Source: Enterococcus sp. 5H (GTDB lineage Bacteria > Bacillota > Bacilli > Lactobacillales > Enterococcaceae). From it: DNA of 39,363 bases. Both the position numbers and the translations under genes were made by a program. This document shows, piece after piece, positions 35,080 to 39,363 of this stretch. The notes under the pieces were generated by a model, which did no database searches, was not told the DNA's origin, and saw only the letters and a program-made list of their open reading frames with translations. Every line of letters starts with the position of its first letter. Within the stretch, counting starts at the first letter, position 1. The DNA lies in NCBI RefSeq assembly GCF_028128615.1, contig NZ_AMDP01000008.1:1-39363 (forward strand), in the 5' to 3' direction.

Positions 35080-35574
35080 ATGAAATGTTCACAAACCAGA
35101 GCGGTTCAAACACATATTATTACTTATCCCCATTTAAATTTTCATAAAACCCTTTTTGGTGGTCAATTGATGGCTTGGCTAGACGAAACAGCAGGGATTT
35201 CCGCAGTTCGAATGTCTAGAGCTGCAATTGTAACAGCTTCAGTAGATCATTTAGATTTTCTCGCGCCGTTGAAAGATCGTCATTCCGTTTGTATTGATGC
35301 GTATGTATCAGGTGTTGGCATACGTTCAATGGAGATATTTGCAAAAGTTATCGGAGAAGATTTACTTTCAGGAGAACGTTATTTAGCAGGTACCTGTTTT
35401 ATGACTTTTGTTGTGCCTAAAGGAGCTGCTTTACCTGATAAAATCGAACCAGAGACCAAAGAAGAACAATTTATTTGTTCAGGATATGAGGCAAGAAAAT
35501 TAGCCAGACAAGAGAAACGACAAGAAAGTGTTGATCTTGCGAACAATATTGATCTTGAAATGCCTTGGAATTAA
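35080..35574 (+). CDS. Hotdog-fold acyl-CoA thioesterase
   Basis: 164 residues with a single hotdog domain. Recognisable parts are the active-site helix region HKTLFGGQLMAWLDETAGISA (residues 23-43), the TASVDHLDFLAP strand and the sheet VCIDAYVSGVGIRSMEIFAKV. These match the YkhA/BFIT-like long-chain acyl-CoA hydrolase group. The C-terminal 30 residues are charged and helical. It is the last gene of the mutS-mutL-maf run and is followed directly by a good terminator. The substrate is not predictable from sequence. Confidence 0.88.
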   Translation: MKCSQTRAVQTHIITYPHLNFHKTLFGGQLMAWLDETAGISAVRMSRAAIVTASVDHLDFLAPLKDRHSVCIDAYVSGVGIRSMEIFAKVIGEDLLSGERYLAGTCFMTFVVPKGAALPDKIEPETKEEQFICSGYEARKLARQEKRQESVDLANNIDLEMPWN

Positions 35575-35583
35575 ATGCTATTA

Positions 35584-35620
35584 AACGCTGACTTTCAAAA
35601 CAGAAAGTGAGTGTTTTTTT
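35584..35620 (+). terminator. Terminator of the mutS-to-thioesterase operon
   Basis: AACGCTGACTTTC (35584-35596) pairs with GAAAGTGAGTGTT (35603-35615), with one G-G mismatch and one G-U pair, followed by T's to 35620. Confidence 0.85.
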
Positions 35621-35628
35621 CTTAACAG

Positions 35629-35637
35629 TGTTATGAT
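35629..35637 (+). promoter_or_regulatory. Extended -10 promoter of msrB
   Basis: TGTTATGAT is an extended -10 element 33 bases before the msrB start, directly after the preceding terminator. Confidence 0.4.
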
Positions 35638-35669
35638 AACAGTAACAAAAAACAAGGATGTGATTCGTT

Positions 35670-36107
35670 ATGGAAAAACCATCAAAAGAAGAATTAAAAA
35701 CCAAACTATCTGATATTGAATATGCAGTCACTCAGGAGAATGCGACAGAACGTCCATTTACTGGTAAATATGATGATTTCTATCAAGATGGAATTTACGT
35801 CGATATTGTAAGTGGTGAGCCGTTATTTAGTTCAACAGATAAATATGACGCTGGTTGTGGTTGGCCATCGTTTACTAAACCAATTGAAAAACTTGGCGTG
35901 AAAGAAAAAACTGATTTTTCTTTAGGGATGCATCGTGTTGAAGTAAGGAGTAAAGATGCTGACTCACATTTAGGTCATGTTTTTACAGACGGACCACAAG
36001 AGCAAGGCGGGTTACGTTATTGTATTAATGCAGCAGCCCTACGTTTTGTTCCAGTAGAAAAATTAGAAGCTGAAGGCTACGGAGATTATAAAAATTTATT
36101 TGAATAA
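35670..36107 (+). CDS. msrB: Peptide-methionine (R)-S-oxide reductase MsrB
   Basis: 145 residues, a free-standing MsrB rather than an MsrA-MsrB fusion. It reduces the R epimer of methionine sulfoxide in proteins. Motifs: [48 protein letters not shown] and the active-site [11 protein letters not shown] (Cys118). The two CxxC pairs that bind zinc in many MsrB proteins are absent ([13 protein letters not shown] where Cys would be). It is monocistronic, between a terminator and a repeat element. RBS AAGGA. Confidence 0.95.
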   Translation: MEKPSKEELKTKLSDIEYAVTQENATERPFTGKYDDFYQDGIYVDIVSGEPLFSSTDKYDAGCGWPSFTKPIEKLGVKEKTDFSLGMHRVEVRSKDADSHLGHVFTDGPQEQGGLRYCINAAALRFVPVEKLEAEGYGDYKNLFE

Positions 36108-36117
36108 TAAAGTGAAT

Positions 36118-36143
36118 GAAGGCACCTAGAAACTTGTCTTTTT
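36118..36143 (+). terminator. Weak terminator after msrB
   Basis: AAGGCA and TGTCTT pair around a ten-base loop and TTT follows. The flanking GTGAA and TTCAC can extend the stem with a bulge. Weak. Confidence 0.3.
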
Positions 36144-36168
36144 CACACTATTTATTCCGATTTTCGTT

Positions 36169-36400
36169 GAGGTTGGGACAGAAGTGTTTAACTCCGAGAA
36201 CCGGGTAGGTACTGTGCAACATCAACTCGGTTCTCGTTGTGTTTTACAGCAATAAGAAGGAATTCACGAAAATTGCTCTTCAAATTTTTGTGAATTTCAG
36301 CTTATTTCCGAAGCCTTCAATTCTTAGAGCTTTAGCTCTTAGAAATTGTTGTGATCGGAACGAAGTGAAGTAGTTGCTTCTGCACCCACCGTTTATTAGG
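36169..36400 (+). repeat. Dispersed intergenic repeat, copy B
   Basis: Begins GAGGTTGGGACAGAAGTGTT and ends CCGTTTATTAGG; it shares both ends with 19544-19733. It contains the perfect hairpin CGAGAACCG/CGGTTCTCG (about 36204-36236) and the near-palindrome around TTAGAGCTTTAGCTCTTAG. No coding capacity is seen. Confidence 0.65.
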
Positions 36401-36407
36401 AAACTAA

Positions 36408-36455
36408 GAGCTTGAAACATAACTTTTTGAGTTATGTTCCAAGCTCACTTTTTTT
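36408..36455 (+). terminator. Intrinsic terminator downstream of repeat copy B
   Basis: GAGCTTG-A-AACATAAC (36408-36423) pairs with GTTATGTT-C-CAAGCTC (36431-36446), broken only by one A/C mismatch, followed by a seven-T run. It is just upstream of the promoter of the OppA-like gene and insulates it. Confidence 0.85.
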
Positions 36456-36471
36456 GTTTGAATAAAAAATA

Positions 36472-36500
36472 TTGCTATTTGCTTTTTTTTCTAGTATTAT
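36472..36500 (+). promoter_or_regulatory. Promoter of the OppA-like lipoprotein gene
   Basis: TTGCTA (36472-36477), a 17-base spacer and TATTAT (36495-36500) form a good sigma-A promoter 60 bases before the start codon. Confidence 0.65.
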
Positions 36501-36559
36501 AAAAACACTCGAAAGATTAAAATTCGGTAACAAAAATATGATTTATTGAGGAGAATAAA

Positions 36560-38233
36560 ATGAAAAAGACAACAGCAATCAAATTAACAAGCATCATGAT
36601 GCTTTCAACTTTAGTCTTAGCAGCCTGCGGGGGCGGCGGTAAGACAGATTCTACAGATAGTGGTTCTGACGGAAATAAAGCAAGCGGGGAACAATTATTT
36701 AGAGTTGTTGTTCAGCAAGAAATGCCAAGTGCTGACCTCTCTTTAGCCACAAATACAATTAGTTTTGCGGCATTAAATAATGTGTATGAAGGACTTTACC
36801 GCTTAGATGAGAAAAGTAAACCTCTTGCAGCAGGTGCTGCAGAATTAGCTGATGTAAGTGAAGATGGCTTAACGTATAAGTTTAAGCTTAGAGAAGATGC
36901 AAAATGGTCGAATGGTGACCCAGTTGTCGCTGATGATTATGTCTATGGTTGGCAACGTACGGCTGATCCTAAAACAGCTGCAGAATATGCATATATGTTT
37001 GAATTAGTAAAAAATGGTGCTGATGTTACTGCTGGTAAAAAGGACTTAGATGAGTTAGGCATCAAAGCCAATGGCGATTACGAATTAGAAGTAACGCTTG
37101 AAAGACAAACGCCTTATTTTGATTATCTGCTAGCTTTCCCATCATTTTTCCCGCAAAATAAAAAAGCGGTAGAAGAATTTGGTGCAGATTACGCAACAAG
37201 CAGTGATACATCTTTCTACAATGGACCATTTACGCTTACTGATTTTGATGGCCCTGGAACAGATACAGAGTGGTCATACACGAAAAACGATCAATACTGG
37301 GATAAAGATACTGTTCAATTAGATAAAATTGCAGTGAATGTCGTAAAAGAAGCACCGACTTCATTAAACTTATTCCAAGATGGACAAGCTGACGATGTCA
37401 TTTTAAGTGGCGAATTAGCGAAACAAATGGCAGATGATCCACAATTAGTCATTGAAAAAGATGCTCGTACTTCTTACTTGGAATTTAACCAAAGAGATGC
37501 AGATTCACCTTATCACAATGCGAATTTAAGAAAAGCAATCTCTTTATCTATCGACCGCGATGCTGTCGTAAATCGTATTTTAGGCGATGGTTCAATTGCT
37601 TCAACTGGTTTAGTACCAGAGGGGATGTCATTTTCGCCTACAGATAATGTTGATTTTGCTGACGAAAATAAAGATTTATTAACTTACAATAAAGAAAAAG
37701 CCAAAGAATATTGGGAAGCAGCCAAAAAAGAACTAAACATTGATTCATTCAAATTTGATATCGTTGGTGATGATACTGATTCTACGAAGAAAATTCTAGA
37801 ATATATCCAAGGAGCAGTAAAAGAAAACTTGGATGGCGTTGACGTAACCGTAACATCTGTACCATTCACTGTCCGTTTAGACCGTGGTAAAAATGGGGAC
37901 TTCGATGTAATTATGGGTGGTTGGGGTGCTGACTATGCTGACCCAAGTAGTTTTACAGATTTATTCGTAACTGGTAACTCATATAACAGAGGTCAATATT
38001 CAAATGAAGAATATGACAAACTTGTAGAAGCTTCTGGCACGACCAATGCTGGTGATCCAGAGAAACGTTGGAATGATATGGTAGAAGCGGAAAAAATTCT
38101 GATGGAAGACATGGGTATTGCTCCTGTTTATCAAAAAGCTGAAGCGCATATGCGTAACGAAAAAGTTAAAGGTGTTGTTACTCATGGGGCCGGTGCAAGA
38201 TATGATTATAAATGGACCTATATTTCTGAATAA
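36560..38233 (+). CDS. Peptide ABC transporter substrate-binding lipoprotein (OppA family)
   Basis: 557 residues, the usual length of SBP_bac_5 oligopeptide-binding proteins. Lipoprotein signal peptide with lipobox LAAC (Cys23), a Gly/Ser/Asp linker, then the fold with recognisable LYRLDEKSKPLAAGAAE, LREDAKWSNGDPVVADDYVYGWQR, NLRKAISLSIDRDAV and the late IMGGWGADYADPSSF. It binds oligopeptides outside the membrane for an Opp-type importer. It is an orphan: no permease or ATPase genes are adjacent, so it would use transporter parts encoded elsewhere. Such orphan binding proteins in enterococci include peptide-pheromone receptors, but nothing here proves that role. RBS GAGGAG. Confidence 0.92.
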   Translation: MKKTTAIKLTSIMMLSTLVLAACGGGGKTDSTDSGSDGNKASGEQLFRVVVQQEMPSADLSLATNTISFAALNNVYEGLYRLDEKSKPLAAGAAELADVSEDGLTYKFKLREDAKWSNGDPVVADDYVYGWQRTADPKTAAEYAYMFELVKNGADVTAGKKDLDELGIKANGDYELEVTLERQTPYFDYLLAFPSFFPQNKKAVEEFGADYATSSDTSFYNGPFTLTDFDGPGTDTEWSYTKNDQYWDKDTVQLDKIAVNVVKEAPTSLNLFQDGQADDVILSGELAKQMADDPQLVIEKDARTSYLEFNQRDADSPYHNANLRKAISLSIDRDAVVNRILGDGSIASTGLVPEGMSFSPTDNVDFADENKDLLTYNKEKAKEYWEAAKKELNIDSFKFDIVGDDTDSTKKILEYIQGAVKENLDGVDVTVTSVPFTVRLDRGKNGDFDVIMGGWGADYADPSSFTDLFVTGNSYNRGQYSNEEYDKLVEASGTTNAGDPEKRWNDMVEAEKILMEDMGIAPVYQKAEAHMRNEKVKGVVTHGAGARYDYKWTYISE

Positions 38234-38287
38234 TATCTAAAAAAACAGCTAAGGCTGATGTAGTGACCCCAAAAAGTTAGACTTTTT

Positions 38288-38314
38288 CGGAGTGGAGAAA
38301 TCCACTCCGTTTTT
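38288..38314 (+). terminator. Terminator inside the IS end
   Basis: CGGAGTGGA (38288-38296), loop GAAA, TCCACTCCG (38301-38309), then TTTTT. A perfect 9-bp stem with a stable tetraloop. Reading rightwards it would end the transcript of the OppA-like gene. Confidence 0.85.
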
Positions 38315-38334
38315 CTGTGTATTTATTGATGATT

Positions 38335-38962
38335 TTAGGCAGCTTTCAATGCCGCTTTTCTAAATTGAACCGGACTCTGCCAATTTAGTTTTCCCTTTAT
38401 GCGCTCATAATTGTAGTAATGAATGTAGCCATCAATTGCTTGTTTCAACTCTTCAAAGCTATAATATTCCCTTCCATGATAGATTTCTTGCTTTAATAGA
38501 CTAAAGAAATTCTCCATGATCGAATTATCTAAACAGGTTCCTTTACGGGACATGCTCTGGAAGATTTTATGTTCTTTTAATTTGTAGTTATAGGCTTTCA
38601 TTTGGTAGGCCCATCCTTTCTTTCCACGATAAGAATGATAACGGCGAGATTTCCTCGTGAATGAGCGAACTTCAATACTCAGCTTTCAAATCAAACGTTG
38701 AACCTTCTTCTTATTTACATGGAACCCACGATTTCCCAACTCCTTTGTCATACGCAAACAGCCATAATCCTTATGATGTCTTCTTATTTTAAGCATTTCC
38801 TCTTCGATTTCTTGATCTGGATTTTCTCGATCAAAGCGTTTTTGCCAATACATAAAGGTTGATTTAGGAAATTTCAAGGTTTCAAGAAGCTCAACTAGTT
38901 TGAAGGATCCTCGGAGGCTGTCGATGATTCGTGCGATTGATTCTTTCGTCTTTGTTGGGCTT
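38335..38962 (-). pseudogene. IS3-family transposase orfB, internally deleted
   Basis: On the minus strand the orfB frame (-1 relative to orfA) reads ARIIDSLRGSFKLVELLETL, then FPKSTFMYWQKRFDREN and YGCLRMTKELGNRGFHVNKKKVQRLI. An in-frame TGA follows at 38688-38686. After it the frame continues KLSIEVRSFTRKSRRYHSYRGKK and joins directly to GWAYQMKAYNYKLKEH and the C-terminal MSRKGTCLDNSIMENFFSLLKQE. In intact IS150-type proteins well over 100 residues with the first two Asp of the DDE triad lie between SYRG and GWxYQM. They are missing here, so only the Glu (in MENFF) remains. It is non-functional. Confidence 0.85.
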
Positions 38963-39363
38963 CCTGTTTTCGCAGCTTCCTCAATTCTTTTAAAAAGGCA
39001 TTTTCAATCTGAAGGGCACGCACTTGCTTTTCTAATTCCTTAATACGATCGCGTTCTTTAGGTGTTTCTTTCTTTGTTTTCTTCTCTTCTTTTTTCTTAG
39101 TCAAAATGGATGGACCTCCTTTCGTCTTTGAGAGCCCATCTATTCCTTCTGCACGAAAGATTCTCATCCAGTTGGTGATTAATGCAGGATTATTTATCCC
39201 TAGATGATTCGCCACTTCACGATAGGACAGCTCAGTTGTTTGATATAACTCTATCGCATCCATCTTGAATTGAACAGGGTAACTTTGGTTTTGGCGTTTT
39301 CGCAGAAGCCCTTCTTCACCGAACTCGTGATAAGCATTGAGCCAATCTTCCACCTGCTTTTTT
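38895..39363 (-). CDS. IS3-family transposase orfA (5' end outside window)
   Basis: At least 155 residues, open to the window edge; the first roughly 20 residues of a typical IS150 OrfA are missing. Two helix-turn-helix units are visible: WLNAYHEFGEEGLLRKRQ and AIELYQTTELSYREVANHLG followed by NWMRIFRAEGIDGL. A Lys/Glu-rich stretch and a leucine-zipper-like coiled coil (IKELEKQVRALQIENAFLKEL) follow, as in IS3 OrfA proteins, which bind the IS ends. It ends with a tail in a frame +1 to orfB, consistent with programmed -1 frameshifting. Confidence 0.88.
   Translation of the reverse strand, partial: KKQVEDWLNAYHEFGEEGLLRKRQNQSYPVQFKMDAIELYQTTELSYREVANHLGINNPALITNWMRIFRAEGIDGLSKTKGGPSILTKKKEEKKTKKETPKERDRIKELEKQVRALQIENAFLKELRKLRKQEAQQRRKNQSHESSTASEDPSN

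Larger units (their letters stand above)
38259..39363 (-). mobile_element. Degenerate IS3-family (IS150-like) insertion sequence, partial
   Basis: The element runs on the minus strand and leaves the window. Its inner end carries the IS150-group-like terminal sequence TGTAGTGACCCC followed by AAAAAGTTAGAC (38259-38282). orfA is open to the window edge, while orfB is broken by a stop codon and a deletion of the catalytic core, so this copy cannot make its own transposase. It lies only 25 bases after the OppA-like gene. The outer end and target duplication are not in the window. Confidence 0.85.

Overview
The window looks like the chromosome of a low-GC lactic acid bacterium, most likely an Enterococcus. 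The evidence is the core order ymdB ... ymcA (ricA)-mutS-mutL-maf, two gene sets for WxL/DUF916 cell-surface complexes (csc type), an Mga/AtxA-family regulator beside a class C sortase pilus locus as in enterococcal ebp, and a classical enterococcal OppA-type lipoprotein. The species cannot be fixed from the sequence alone.

Layout: (1) 145-19504 is a large surface-assembly locus read to the right. It has an Mga-like regulator, a 1935-residue adhesin with about thirteen SpaA/Cna_B repeats, a backbone pilin, a large WxL protein, a small LPxTG-like protein whose motif is LPSMG, a second WxL protein, a DUF916/DUF3324 membrane protein, a small Cys/His protein, three class C-like sortases and a second DUF916/DUF3324 protein. 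The first two sortases are tandem paralogues, and their genes overlap by 179 nt in different frames. (2) 19505-21160 is a decayed stretch: a dispersed repeat, a truncated AgrC/FsrC-type sensor kinase on the minus strand, and two terminators. (3) 21161-21853 is a TVP38-family membrane protein (minus). (4) 22054-22851 is ymdB. (5) 23007-29177 is a second, compact surface cluster: its own Mga-like regulator, a choice-of-anchor-A/MucBP/WxL protein, a small LPYTG protein, a small WxL protein and a DUF916/DUF3324 protein. It lies between ymdB and ymcA. (6) 29414-36107 is housekeeping: ymcA, mutS, mutL, maf, a hotdog thioesterase and msrB. (7) 36108-38233 holds a second copy of the dispersed repeat and an OppA-like lipoprotein. 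(8) 38259 to the window end is a degenerate IS3-family (IS150-like) element on the minus strand.

How it works together (inference): each surface cluster carries its own regulator, WxL proteins that bind the wall non-covalently, a small sortase substrate and a membrane-tethered DUF916 partner. In the first cluster this csc set is combined with a covalent pilus and three sortases, so the locus could build a pilus with an associated WxL complex. Its WxL and sorting motifs all depart from the usual forms, whereas the second cluster keeps the canonical ones.

Most interesting points: the pilus/csc hybrid, the coherent motif drift, the dual-coding sortase overlap, a possible 29-codon leader ORF translationally coupled to the pilin, and an IS transposase gene that has lost its catalytic core.
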